From Parapristionchus giblindavisi (taxonomy: Eukaryota; Nematoda; Chromadorea; Rhabditida; Diplogasteridae), in contig CALSFV010000260.1 in assembly GCA_943737045.1 (NCBI GenBank), positions 124,001 through 188,000 on the forward strand: DNA of 64,000 bases, given 5' to 3'. The position numbers and the translations under genes were made by a program. The notes below the pieces were generated by a model. The model ran no database searches. It was given only the letters and a program-made list of their open reading frames with translations, and was not told where the DNA came from. Positions 24,403 through 39,130 of the stretch are shown here, in pieces; position 1 is the first letter of the stretch; each line of letters opens with the position of its first letter.

Positions 24403-24567
24403 CTATACGAGAGGAACCGAGTGAGTCAGGTAGGGGTTGCCGTTCTTCCCCATGCCTTTGGCCTTCTCGGTCTTCAACGACCAGCGGCTGTATTCATGAA
24501 CGAGGGCAAGCCGTTTGCTGACAAACAATAAGGTGGAGTCCTCACATTTCGGCAAACGGTTTGCCAT
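24403..24567 (-). CDS. Small open frame of unknown nature, 54 aa
   Basis: ATG at 24567-24565, stop at 24403-24405. The product is basic with a Lys-rich middle (KTEKAKGMGKNG). It begins within a small hairpin (aagccgtttgctgac / gtttgccatcg) just upstream of the partial RBR copy. No family recognised; it could be an exon of a lost gene or chance. Confidence 0.25.
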   Translation of the reverse strand: MANRLPKCEDSTLLFVSKRLALVHEYSRWSLKTEKAKGMGKNGNPYLTHSVPLV

Positions 24568-24841
24568 CGTGAGTGGATACTACGTAACTCAGAACACGGG
24601 GGATCATCTCCTAGTCTAATGCGATAGGCGTCAACGCGGCCAATAGAGGTGATTGTTCATTTTATGGTCCTATGGTCAGTGATTTGTTTTTGAGAAAGAT
24701 GCAAGATTTATCCGTGTAACAGTCTTTTGGACTCCACGTAAAGTAACCAAAGGGTATCGTGTACCGTGCGACGAATAAATTCAGCATTGCTTGACCTCAT
24801 GAAGTGTCCCATGGTCCACTGTTACCTTCTGTAATAGCGTA

Positions 24842-24950
24842 TGCTTCGTTACATTTTCCTTACGTGCCTACGCCGTAACTTCCGTCGTAACGACTGAGAC
24901 TCGGCGGAGGGGCGTTACGGCGTAGGCACGTAAGGCAAATGTAACGATGC
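24842..24950. mobile_element. GC-rich hairpin MITE (TTACATTTGCCTTACGTGCC family)
   Basis: Ends cgttacattttccttac / gtaaggcaaatgtaacg, with a cgccgtaac core. The flank at about 25115-25190 repeats the block seen near 17800 and 23100. Confidence 0.75.
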
Positions 24951-25359
24951 GATACATTTAGCGAAGACTGGCTACGACGATACACTATACTGTATATCTG
25001 ATATACCTTATAAGGTGGTGAGAATGGAACAGGCGAAACCGAATGTGTGTGGGAAATGGGGTTGATAACATGGACACGAGAAAGTAAATAGGGTATTATA
25101 TTTCGAAATATTCCGATGAAAGCGAAAACATATTGATTGATAAGACTGCTTTGTTGAAAACACCCGGATTGATAAGAATCCTCACGCTCTGGCTAAACTA
25201 CCCATTCGTTGTCTACCGGGGGATCAAATGCTTTTCGTTTCAACCTTCTTATAATTCATAATGAAATGATTATAAAGTCAAATGTAATCATTTATTCTCA
25301 TCATTTCTTCATTCATTCTTCCTTCTCTCAAGTAGTTCGGAGCGGTCTCTCATCCTCCA

Positions 25360-28300
25360 ATGGAGGAATCGCAACCTATATGTAAGTACACGACACTTCG
25401 GGACAATTTAATTTAAATTAAATTTAACTTTACTTTTTAAGTTTTAATATCATCTTGAGAAATTCGAGGTTTTAAAACAAATTTTATATTAGAGAGAAAA
25501 TGACAAAAGGGAAGACTAAAAATGGGTTGTGTTTTTTTAATAAAGAAACAACAAAGAATCTAAAACGATCCACTGTTTCGGCACTGGTTCTAAAAAATAT
25601 CTAAAATTATCGGATTCCAACTTTCTTTAAGGCCCCAGTGTAGCAGCTTACGATGCACCCGGAGGTGCTGATCCCAAACAGAAATATGTCAATTATTATG
25701 ATCAGAAGATCCAGAGGGTTTGACATTATATCGATTGATTTTTAAAATTTATTGATTTTGTTTACAGGCAACCATTGATCAGTTATTAAAGAAGGTAAAA
25801 GCATGATTCATTTGTTAAAGGGGCTGACACCATTGTCAGCGGTCTCTTCGCAGACATAGTGAGCGTAATGAAGGGGGGGGGGGGGCGATCATTTCGGCAA
25901 CGGATCATAAATATGTTGGGAGCTGGCCTATGGCAACAAAAGTTGTATCATTGTTATCAGTGGGGGTGTACGGTATTGTGCTACCGTAACCGTCGGGAAT
26001 CGCTAACTGATTTTTTTCATTCGACCCATGACCCGGGGTTCATTGTTGAAAATGACCGAAGTCGAAAAATTCATGATGTTCCGAGACCAAATACTGGTTG
26101 CTATTAGGGTTAACGAAACGAAAACGGAATACGAAAGTTTCGTTTTGCATCGTTACATTTGCCTGACGCGCCTACGCCGTCACGTAAAAAAACGTTACAT
26201 TTGGCGACGCACGCGTCGACGTCAATTTTGGAGTGTGTTGGGTCCCAAGTGGAAAACCCTGAATGTCATCAGGGGTACGGTAAAAGGTTACGGTAGCCAA
26301 CCATTATTGATCGATGGTTACGGTAACTTCCTACCGTACCCGTGATGACAATCAGGGTTTTCCCCTTGGGACCCAACACACTCAAAAATTGACGTCGACG
26401 CGCGCGTCGCCAAATGTAACGTTTTTTTACGTGACGGCGTAGGCGCGTCAGGCAAATGTAACGATGCATTTGGAAGGGAAGATTTGCATTTCTTCCGGAA
26501 CGAGCGAGAGAGAAATGAGATTCTTCCGGAATGAGAGTGATTTGATAGCGTTCCGTATCCCTTCCGTATCAATTTCATTGTTCGATCACGGACAAAACTG
26601 ATCGGTGTATTGTCAAAGTTCTCTCTCCAATTCTAATATTTCAAATATGTTTCACACTCATCCCCTTCTTTTCTCCCCCTTTCCCTTCCCTATTCGGAAC
26701 AAAGGAGCCAATTTGCATCTCTTCCGGAACGAGAGGCAAATAATTACTCTTCCGAATTGATTCCGTATCAAAAGTCACGTCGTTCCGGAACGAGAGTGTA
26801 AATACGTGACTTTCGAATGGCGTTTCGTCTTCCGAACGGACAACCCTAGTTGCTATTATATGAATAGTGACCCAACTTTTATCTTTCTGGATACCGTAAC
26901 CCGAACTACTGTAAACGAACCGGGATTTGAAGTGAATTTCGTGATAATATAGTAGGGTACGGTAGCTAGATACGGTAATTCGGGTTACGGTATCCAGAAA
27001 GATAAAAGTAGGCTCACTATTGATATAATGGCAACTAGTATTTGATCTCGGGTCATCATGAATTTTTCGACTTTGGTCATTTTCAACCACGAACCCCGGG
27101 TCGTAGGTCGACTAAAAAAATCAGTTCACGATTCCCGACGGTTACGGTAGCACAATACCGTACACTCCCACTGATAACAATGATACAACTTTTGTTGCCA
27201 TAGGCCATCTCCCAACAGATTTATGATCCGTTGCCGAAATGATCGTTGCCGAAATGATCGTTGCCGAAATGATCGTTGCCGAAATGATCGCCACCCGTAA
27301 TGAAGAGGCCATTGAGAGAGATTATTCCCCTTTAAATATATGTAAAGATCAAAGATCAAATTATTTATCAGGAGCATCGTCCACGCATGAGGTCCTTCTG
27401 GACTAGACTCTGTATCTACACTGTCTTCGTATGCGGGTAAATTACTTTTGTCAGGGTGTTTTAAAGGGACCAAATCCTTTGTCAACGGCCTCTTCAACGG
27501 TCTACACTCTCCCGTTGTTAGAAAACAGTTCAAATTACCATTGTCTGTCTAGTATTCACGCTCTCACAATCAAAATTATCACTGACATATTTCCGATGTA
27601 TCGGCGATGTATTGTAAGGGTGTACTGGGAGAATCCCTTCCATCTTCCCAAAGCTCCTATGCAAATCCATGGCCACCATCTCGCAAACCTTTGAACTGAA
27701 AATATATATAGAGTTGTGAAATTACCAATTTCAGTTCGGATGACGTCACTCAATGTGCATTCCTGATCAAGAAACACGGATGTGAGTGAAATTTGTTTGT
27801 TCTTTCTATTTTCGCGATCCTTCACTCAAGACTATCTAAATCACGCGATAAAGTAGGCCCAAAGTAGAGATTAGGCCCTCCGGAGTGAATTGTCCTTGAA
27901 TTATCACTGGCCTAGCAGAGATAACCGCAGGACTTCGCGTGTCTTGAATAACGGGTTGCACAGCTTTACCTTTCCCACCCCGCTCCCGTTTGCTTTCACT
28001 AAAGACTCATCGATAGTACGCGTTTGTTTTCACCCTTTGCGAAACTTTCAACTATACTCACCTCTTTTCGTCTAGCCAAAATCGGGAATGAAATCAGGTG
28101 TTAAACATCTCTTTCCAGCGACTGTTTTCCTGCCAATTCTCATCTGCACCATCGTTTTCGGCATGCCGCTCGTTTATCTTGAGGTTTGGCCTATCGTAGT
28201 TTGCTCTTTGATCTTTGATCTTTACCATTTGCAGATGGGCATTGGTCAATTCACTTCATCGAATCCTGTCGCTGTTTTCCGCAATATGGCACCGATCGCC

Positions 28301-31300
28301 GGAGGCATATATAATAATAATTTAATTTAACTTATCATACATCAAAGATCATTTTGACATTTAACTTTTTTTTTATGATGCGAAAGATTAAATGCACACA
28401 CCGCGCTAATTTTCCTCTCCGCGTTGGCTACACTCTCCTGTAAATAACGAAAGTGAGAGACATAATGGAGAGTAAAATTAGCTCGTGCCGTACCGGCATT
28501 CACTCGAAAGTTGCTAAAAGAAATGAATACGATTAGCAGAGAAGTCTCATTATACTCTCACACTTGTGTTTTTTTTTCACACGAAACTTTTGAACAGACA
28601 TGAAAACTGGAGCTGACTTCGATTTGAAAATACTGATCCTTGAAAATTTCCATTTATTCCAGTTTATACCCATACAATGAATACCAGTAATACCTGACAT
28701 TCTTGATCTTTGATCTTTTGATCTTTTAATCTTTGATCTAACCGCATTGATTTGCAGGCATTGGCTATTCAATGTGCTTGATATCCATGATGGATGTGTT
28801 TAGACAGACTCACATGACATCCACCTTTGGCAATATCCTCAACCACGCTATTCAAGTGAGAACTGGGGCAATATGCCGAAAAAGTGGCAAAAATCCAAAA
28901 AAAATGTTTCAAATTCACGATTTTCAGCCGTTATTCCAAGGAGACTTTTACCTGACTCGATGTCTGTTTAGACATTCCGACGGTAACTTACGTTGTTTAA
29001 TTATTTAAATATAAAGTCATTTCCTATATTCAAGTCCACGCGGGTCCACCGTATCATTTAACAATTTATTTTTTATTTAAAAAAAGCTATAACATCCATC
29101 GTTTGCTTACAAGGGGATGGTCGCAACTGGTCCTGGCCATGTGAGATGGCAATAACACGACTAAGATCAGTTTTCGATGGTGATTACGAATCCGTTTTCA
29201 GAAAGTGCCTAATCGACCTGATTTTCGAGGAAATCGATATTTTATTTCGGAAATACGTGTGGTTTCCTGCGCAAACCGTCCGGGTGGGCTGGTTAACTCA
29301 TCTATAAACTCTCGCAATAGTTTACCTTACATTGCCGGATCTTTCCGATGCAATCCAGATAGTTTGTGAAGGAAACTACACGACTTTTCGAATTATCAAG
29401 CCAAATTCCAATACCGATTTTCTCGGAAAAGAGGTCGATTAGGCATTTTCTGAACATGGATTCGTACTCAGCATCGAAAACTGATCCTAGTCATGTTATT
29501 GCCATCTCATATGGCCAGGACCAGTTGCGACCATCCCCTTGTTAGTTGGTTGATGTGCTACTAAATGATGTTGAAACCAAAACTCACGGGTTTCGCATAG
29601 ATTTTTTCATTCCGGTTTTTTTACATGCGTGGACCAGAATTTGGGAAAGTATTAAGTGCATCACATAAGGTCGCTTCCGGTATCTAGAACCGAGGCCGAA
29701 ACAAAGGACCTCAGATTTTGAATGAGTCTTTTATCTTTCCGTTTTTCTCTCTTTTTTTAAATATTTAATTTTAATTATTTAAAATATTTATTTAAATATG
29801 TGATCAATTAAAGATTGCATCGATCCGCATGTTCTTTGTAATTCTACCGATCATCATTATCATTATGGCCATAATGGAGAGCGAATACGGTATACCTTAT
29901 AATATAATAATATAATATAATATTTTATTCCTCCAAATGAACGCATCGGGGATGGGATCGGGAATATCTGTTAGATAGTCTTGTTATGCATCGCTACATT
30001 TGCCTACGTGTCTACGCCGCGCCTCCCCAACCGCGTCTCCGTCGTTACGGCGGAGGTTACGGCGTAGGCAAGTCAGGCAAATGCAGCGATGCATAAGTCG
30101 GTCGTTTATGCACATGCATTCCGGTGACATTAGGTCGGACGATAGACGGTGAATGAGAACCGACATGATGATAGCCATTTGTATACTTTGTCTATTGATT
30201 AGCGCTTGTATCTCATATGCAAATCGTTCTCATCCAGTCGGCTCTTATTTATGAAATCTCATCCGACCCAGTGCCAGATCAGTGGTTAGGGCAATACACC
30301 GAATAGGCAGCGGTCGTAGGTTTTTTTTTGACTTCCTCCTCTCAATCATTTGCCAACCTGTATGAACTATGTTTCAAGGAACTTAACCAAATTCCGAATA
30401 GTTCTTTGAACGTATTTGGGGATGGATGAAATAAGTGCCATAATACTAAAACAAATAGATTGTAGTAGTGAATTTATGAGTTTCCTTGCTACCTAAATTG
30501 TGTCATCATAATTTATGAAATCCTTCACGATATAAATTGTTCACTATTTTCTGTAAATATTTCCGCTTTTTTTATTACTATTTCCGCTTTTTAAAAAAAA
30601 AATTTTATTACTTTTATTAACAGAAACAGTGAGGATGAAGATGAAGATGAAGACGAAACTCGACCGGACATGAGTTTCTTACAATATGTGTACGTTTATT
30701 CTGGCTTATTGTTGGCTTGTATCGTAATTATCGATATGGATACCTCATGCAACACTCCGAGATTCACTCTCTGCATTGGCTATACTCTCTCGTAGACAAA
30801 GAGAGCGAGATAGTGTGGCCAGAGGGGGGAGAATTTAAAATTTGCAAGGGGTGTGCCTTTAAAGGGAGTCTGCCAAGCAAGTCAAGTAGAGGTCATATAA
30901 CTTATCTGATACCTTCGACATCATAAACATAAGTGAAAAAAATTATTAAAAAATTCTGATCGAATTATTCAGTGATCTGTAGCGCGTGATCTAGAGACTT
31001 CCTAGTTTTATCGGTTTCGGCCGTACATGATCTCTGCATATCGGAACGATTTATTGTAAACGTTGTTTCAAAAAACATGTAAAAATTTCAAGAAAATTTT
31101 TTTTATAACTTTACGTTGTCTAGTTAGCATAAGATTAAATGATATTGAAGAGAAATTTTTGAATGGCAGTCTCCCTTTAAGTATTATCTTTCGTTTGAAG
31201 TGTTCATGTGAGCGAAGGTTGAACCATAATGAGAGAGGCTTACATTTTGGGTTGTGGGAACATCGAAAAAAACAGTCCTTGAACAATTTAAGGAAGGTAT

Positions 31301-34300
31301 TTTTACATAAGTGGAATCCTGTATTTTAAAGGAAACCGTGTTAATTTGATGCGTTCCGCTCTGGTCCGCTCTCACTCTCTCGCTTTCTTGTTCGCGTGAG
31401 AGTGTGCCCAATGCGCAGAGTAAAAAATTATTATGCACAAGTATTGAAGTAATAATAATATTAATTATTTCAATGAATTTCAGAGAGCAAAATTCTCAGT
31501 GCGTCACGCATATGGAAACGCAAGTCAAAGAGGTAAAGATGTAATTCTATAATAGGAACGAAATTAAAGCGGAAATATTTGCAGCAACCTGTTACCGCAC
31601 AACGCCTCAGTAGAACTTCGGGTGTGGAGCGATACATGTTCGTTGCTCTTTTCTTACTGGCATGGGCATGATCGAAAGACACATCCCGTTCTTTTATGCC
31701 CAATACTATTTCGCTTCAATATTTTATTTTCTCTACAAAGCAGCTTCTCTTTCCCATTAATTTCAAGATCTATAGCATATATTTAATTATTCGGTACATT
31801 GATATAAAAATTGCAGCAACTTTTTCCTTACCAAGAACGGTGAGACGGATGAAAATGTCGATACTGCTTCGAAGGTTAATATCTTTTTTTTAAAATTTAA
31901 TTAATTTTACTTCACCTAATATAAGGAACAGCTTGTTACCATAAAAATGAAATTTTTTAAATGAAATTTCAAGGCCTACACTCTCGGAGCTCTTCTCATG
32001 CTCATAATTCTGCTGCTCTCTTCGTTTCTAGAAATTCGGTTCTTAGAAATTGTAGGTGCTATTTTATCACTAAACCATTCACAGCTCTGGTGAGGTTTTT
32101 CCCCCAATGAATACACATTCATTTATATTATATTATTATATTATTTTTAAATTATTTTTTTTATTCATACTTATTCAGCTCGGCGTTTTCGGTGTTTTCG
32201 TTACTATAATGTACATTGCTATCAATTTTATACTCGTCAGTAAAATACAGTCCGGCGAGTCACAGGTATTTTATATTTATTTTCGTATTTTCATAAAATA
32301 TATTTTATTTTCGTTATTTTATTATATGAATATATTTTATTTATATATAAAATATAAAATATATTTTTTTATAAAATAATATATTTTCGATAACATTTCA
32401 CGAGAATTATGTGTATTTTTTTCAAGGATTTCGACATGAAATCGGTTTCCTCAACTTGGGATTTCAAATTGTGGCTCGCATGTCTGAAATATGTGAGTGA
32501 TGTATTTAATGTGGTTTAAAGGCACACCCCTAGTTAATTTTACTCTCCGCATTGGCAATGCTCTCTCGCAGACAAAGAAAGCGAGATAGTGAGATTTTCA
32601 AATTAGCAAATTAGCTTTACATATCAGAGACTTCTACCGAAACAGATATTGCTTTAAGTAATAGAATGTAGTTCTTGTAATTTATATGCGCTTTCCCTTT
32701 TCGCACGCACTTCCTTTTCGTGATGTATTAGGTGACGACATAAGTAACGCTCGTTTTTTTAGTCTCAACTTCAGTCGCATCGTTCTTGCTCTGTTGTTAT
32801 TGCCAGCATCCATGATGTTTATACTAGATAGGCTGTCCCTCGAATATCCTGCGGTTGCTTTCGATTCAGTTCTCGCATGTCCTCCAGGCGAGAAAACCGC
32901 ACGATTTCGCCCCCGACGGAATTCACATTCGCAACGTTATTTTATTCCTCTTCCTCTCCGGTTTGAAATGCCCTGACTTCCAACCTCGCCTAGCAGAGGT
33001 GTACCCCTCACATGTGCCTCACGTAACAGCGGTGAGAAAGTGAGTCGTCAAATTCGAGAAACAGGACTTTTCCCTCGAAGATGAAGACCAACCCAGTCGC
33101 CTATCGGTTTTGGCTCTCGATCGATTGCTCCAAGAGGTAGAGGCTGATCCCTATCTCGATGCGGGTAATATTGCAATGGCACTTGGGGTCACCCAGAGCA
33201 CTGTAGTACATGGCATTCACACTCTCGGAAATAAGTGAAAATATTGAAGATGTCTACCCCACGTCCTAGCCGACTACGACATGTATTGTCGACTGGACAT
33301 GGCAAAGACTTTTCTAACTCTACGTCGTCGGCTTGTTTGACTGGTCAACGTTATAATCGGTTATGAAAAGTGGGTGCTCTACAATTACGAAGAGCTAAGG
33401 AGACTGTGGTTCGGTGAGCACGAATAGCCAGCAGATGCCCCCAAACCCGATTTTCACCGCCAAAAAGTGATGTTGTGCATCTGGTATCTTGTACGGGGAG
33501 TCAAGTACTGGGAACTCCTCCCCGAGGGTACGACTGTCACGGCACATGTCTACACTCTCCAGCTGCGGAAGCTAAGACTACACCTCGAACAATCACGCGG
33601 GAAGGACACTCGGATCTAATTTCAACATGACAATGTAGTCGGCTAGGACGACATCATACCAAAAGAACGACCCAGGCCGGGCTAACGGGATATGGCTGAA
33701 TTGTATTCCACCTCCCTCAGTACTCACTCGACCTTGCCGACTATGGTTGTCACCTCTTCCCGGCGCTCCATCACTTCCTCAAAACGCAAAGCTTCAAATA
33801 CCGAACCACTTTCCATACCGAACTCGACACATATTTCCGGAATTATCCTCAGTCCTTTTATCACGAATGGATCCATAAACTGCCGGGTAGAAGGCAGAAG
33901 GTCATCCATCCGAACGGAGAATATTTCCAGAATCCATCATGCTTTGTTAAAATTTTATGATAATTTTTTTAGAGAGTGAAAAACGAGCGTTATTTATGTC
34001 GTAGCCTAATAGTATTGTTTATTTTCTTTATTTACAAATGTTCTTTCTAACGATATACCGCTACATGCAGACCTTGCTGACGACACAACTGGGACAAGCC
34101 TGTCTCATTACCCTCTCATCGTCGAATCGTTTCTCCAATAATTCCTTAAGGTTTAACTTATTAATATTAATAGATGCACAAGTATAGGGTTGCATGCACA
34201 TAAAATGTAAATTTTGCGAAATATATATATATAGGTTAGATATAATGTGCTTTATGGTGTTTCGGCCGCTACGCCTAGACACCATAATTCAAGTATAATA

Positions 34301-37300
34301 TAATAGAAAAAAATTGCAGAGACGCGATAATGGTGTGCGCTGTGACGATAGTGGTCCCTTATATGATTGCAGCGCTGGCTGTCTCCAATTGGGAGAAGTT
34401 TGTAATCGCACAAATGAATGATGAGGAAAAACGTCAGTTTTAAAACTTTTTCTAAATATTCAATTTGTTAATAATAATATTCTTATTAATATTGATCAAT
34501 AAAAAATTATTTCTTGGACAAGAGAAAATAACGATATTATGTGTAATATACATTGAATAAGAAGAAAATCGACGAATATACTGCAATTTAGAAATCAGCT
34601 CTATACTATTACAGAAAAAGCGCGGGGATTTAAAAAAAATGATCGAATTTTTTTTCTAATGCGAATATTTTGTAACTCTAAAAATCGATTTAATATGCGC
34701 ATGGCTACAAGGCTAGGCGTGACAATATATCAATTGTTTGTCAGGCAAAAAAAAACCCAATATCGAAAAAAACTGTTATTTCAGAGGTCTATTTTAACAC
34801 CCAAAAAGACCTTGGGCTGTCCGAGTCGAGAAACACTCTGCATATCACTTCAACGGCGATTTTCAGTACGTTTTTCCTCGTAGTTCGATACCTGATTAAT
34901 AAAAAAAAATGGAACGGTATGTTCATGCCCAAAAGTCTGAATACACTTTTTATTTCTATTGTAATTTTTGGGTCAGTTGAGATATCGAGCTGTAATGTGG
35001 ATATTATGTACCCAATGTATGTATGTATTCGATACCCTTATAAGGTCTCACAGACCTTTCTGGTTATTGCATAGTGATGACGCTACCGAACAACACTTTT
35101 TCGAAAATTCATTATTCTTCCAGGGATTTTTTCGTATTGGCCAAACTTCGTGAGCATTGAGAGAACTGCAAAGCCTATCCAGAAAAAAAGTTTCAGGTTG
35201 CTGCGAATTCGGGTACTGGCTGCAGACTTGCTGCAATATCGCGGTCGCAAAATCATATCTCGGCTTCTAGCAGAGCTTTATAGGAGTTCAAAGCAGCAAA
35301 CTGATTCTCTTGGTGATTCCTGATAATACTGTAAGTTTGGTAGCGGTAGCTCATCATTCACCCTCATGAATCGAAAAAGTAACTTTTTTACAAGACCCAA
35401 CTTTGAAGATTCACAATTCTGAGGGCGGACCTTGTAAAAATCTGGTTTTTGAATAGAAATGTTGCAAATCTATTAATTATTCGATTCCCTGTTTGTTAGA
35501 ACGATTGCTTATCTTTCTTGCCTGCGGCAGTCGATTATCTGAAGGATACTCGTTTTGGCCGCGCCCCTTCTCATCTCGCGACACGTAAACATCTCTAGGT
35601 TTTTCATGCTGTTCAATGACGATTTTCGCTTTTAGAGATTTGATTTGTCAGAAAAGAGAGACACTGTATGAATCGAGTTTTTGATCGTTGATCTTGCTAT
35701 TTTCTATCTTTGATCTTTGATTTTTGGTCATTTTTCGTCAAATTTTGCTCAAAATCTTTATGAAAAGTTGTTTCATTCCATCACAGAAGATCAAAACGCT
35801 TTCTTTTATAGACTACGATGTTCAGGATTAGCCACAATACGTTTTAGAGTGATTTCATTTATCAAAGATCGTTGATCAGTGTGGAAAGCCTAGAGATGTG
35901 TACGTGTCGCGAGATGAGAAGGGCGCGCGGCCAAAACGAGTATCCTTCAGATAATCGACTGCCGCAGGCAAGAAAGATAAGCAATCGTTCTATCAAGCAG
36001 GGAAACGACTAATTAATAGATTTGCAACATTTCTATCCAAAAACCAGATTTTTACAAGGTCCGTCCTCAGAATTGTGAATCTTCAAAGTTGGGTCTTGTA
36101 AAAAAGTGACTTTTTCGATTCATGAGGGTGAATGATGAGCTACCGCTACCAAACTTACAGTATTATCAGGAATCACCAAGAGAATCAGTTTGCTGCTTTG
36201 AACTCCTATAAAGCTCTGCTAGAAGCCGAGATATGATTTTGCGACCGCGATATTGCAGCAAGTCTGCAGCCAATACCCGAATTCGCAGCAACCTGAAACT
36301 TTTTTTCTGGATAGGCTTTGCAGTTCTCTCAATGCTCACGAAGTTTGGCCTATACGAAAAAATCGCTGAAAGAATAACGAATTTTCGAAAAAGTATTGTT
36401 CGGTAGCGTCATCACTATGCAATAACCAGAAAGGCCCGTGAGACCTTATAAGGGTATCGAATACATACATACATTGGGTACATAATGTTCACATTACAGC
36501 TTGATATCTCAACTGACCCAAAAATTACAACAGAAATAAAAAGTGTATTCAGACTTTTGGGCGCTACTGTATAATGAAATTTATTATTATTTTGATTGGC
36601 ATTATATTAATAAATATACATATTATAATATCATAAAAAAATTATTATAAATATAATATATAATATATTCAGAGGAAGATCAACTCGTCGCTGTAGTCTC
36701 CATGGTGATCTACCTATGGACGTGCTCTTTCATGCGCATGGTAAGTTTCATCAATAAATTCATAGATAGCAATGTACAATTATAAGTTTGCATTTGATTT
36801 AAAATTGTAAGATGTAACCCTTATTATATTAATAATTGCAATGATAAAAGTAAAATGTCACCAGAGATGCAGATCCGGTGACCCACCACTTACAATTAGT
36901 TGATCTCGATAAAGTGATTAAAAAGTAAAATAAAAAAAATCAAACATTAATTTCAGGTAGTCTCATTCCGTTCGGTTTCGCGCACAATTCACGAAGAAAT
37001 AACTTCACGATTCGGCACATCTCGTCAGTTCAAATGTTTAATTTAATTTAATTTACTTTACATCAAAAAGAAGATATCATTTGGAAAAACAAGTAAAGGC
37101 GATCTTGTGGGGTAAAAATCGAGAGAGGGGCGGTAATGGGAAGTGCAGCTCGTTAACCGATTTTGTTGTGTATCGAAGATCACAAAGATCAAATAGATTA
37201 AAGATCAAAGATCAAAGATCAAATAGATTAAAGATCAAAGATCAAAGATCAAATATCACAAAATAAAAGATCTGACGGAACTTCTTCGGTTTCTGGCCAC

Positions 37301-39087
37301 CCCCATGAATAATCAAAGCATTCCAGATCAAGACGTGTGCAAGATGCTGATTATGTTTCTCACAATATTCTTTCTTGTATCGAACACGAATGTAAGCCAT
37401 TCGTAAAGGAGTTCAAAGATCAAAGATCACTTTTTTTCCAGTTGATGAGTCGAATCCTCGATTGCTTCCGTATTGGCGGTATTCAAGCCATGCCTGTCAT
37501 CATTCTCTGCTATCTCATCACTGTCCTGTTCTGCTATGGTGAGGAGCGGTCGGGTGTGAGGCAAAAAGAGAGACCGCCGACACAGGGATAGAGTAATTGG
37601 TAGAGATGTATATAGACATGCTATTAATCAATCAATTGCACGACTTCTGTCAAGGGGTGATGATTTTTTGTACGATTTTCCCATTATTTTATTATTATTA
37701 TTTCGTTTTTCCCCGAAATGTCTATTTCCATTTGAAGGTTATCGTCGCATCTTTGTCGACATGAACACCATGCTCTTTATTGGAGAGCGAAAGGTATATA
37801 TGCGATTCTGCACATACACAGGAAAATATCTCTCATTCTTCGTCGTGGATTAAAGGGAGCGTAACCTCACTCAATGGTCTCTTCATTGCGCACACTATTT
37901 TTCTGTTCTCTAACAACGAGAAAGCATTGCGCGTCGAAGAGACCATTGAGTGAGGTTACGCTCCCTTTAACTGCTACTATCTGTGGTTACACTACCTAGT
38001 AGTGCCAGTTTATGCTGTTGCAAGTTTCCTCGATTCATGGAAGAAATATTCACGAATAAAACAAAATATGCTAGAATATTGTCCAGTAATGTACAGTCTA
38101 TAAACAACCTGTCTTTGTCCATTGTCCCCTTTTTATTTCCATTCGTTCATTGCACTTGTTGAAACAACTTTATGATGTATGATAAATAAATAAATAAATA
38201 TACAATAGGATAAATTTCAGAGTAAGCGCTCACGCAAGACCAAAGATCGCAATGCCTTCCGTCGTTATGCGCCCTGGTTCAACGCCTTCATGGGTATGGC
38301 TTGGATGACACTGATCATACTATTGGTCTATCTCATTCCTGAAATGTGAGTTACCACTCTGGTATTTTGAAACTTAAAGTCTACTTAAATTACGTCACAG
38401 ACTTTAAGTAGACTTTGACGAAATGCATTACAGTATACCACACCACTTTAAGTAGACTTGCGTTTTACTTTAAGTTTACTTAAAGTACTTAAATTGCGGA
38501 GTTTAAGTAGACTTTAAGTTTCAAAATACCAGAGCATGTCTTATAACTACAATCAAGTAATTGTGTAAATAGTTACACAGAGAAATAAGTGTTTTCCACG
38601 GAGCACAAGACTTGAGAAGTGTTATGCTTAATGCACCGTTGCATTTGCCTTACGTGCCTACGCCGTAACCCCCTCCGCCGCGTTGGACACTTTTTGAGCT
38701 CAAAAAGTGTTAAATTTAACGCTTCTTAGGTCGAATGCTCCGAGCGGATACTACTTATTTCTCTGTAATAAAAAAGCCGAAGGAACAATTACTATTGTTT
38801 AAAATTAAAAAAAATATGATTAACTATACATAACAGATGGACTTTAGCTGAAAAAGACAGTAATGCCGGAAAGTCAGTGCCAACCTTTTGTTTTTGACTT
38901 TCCGGCGCTACTGTAGCTACTAGAAAATATTGATTTTTTTCAGATGGCTCGGGAAAGTTGCCGAGATCGATTTGTACAATAAAGAGGATATTAATATTCC
39001 TTATATCGATCTAATTATAACGTAATTCATTTTATATTATATTATTTATGTAAAATTATTTATTATTATTTATTATTTAAGTAATAC

Positions 39088-39130
<43 letters not shown>

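Noticed and set aside
26028..27090. ORFs of 86-149 aa in the SLC6 intron
   Set aside because: Fall within nested palindromes and mirror each other; no domain.
32686..33043. Hydrophobic ORF (LALLLLPASMMFILDRL) as an SLC6 membrane exon
   Set aside because: TM5 and TM6 exons (32179-32265, 34071-34150) already join in phase via 32427-32492; this stretch has no fitting splice phase and precedes the mariner relic.
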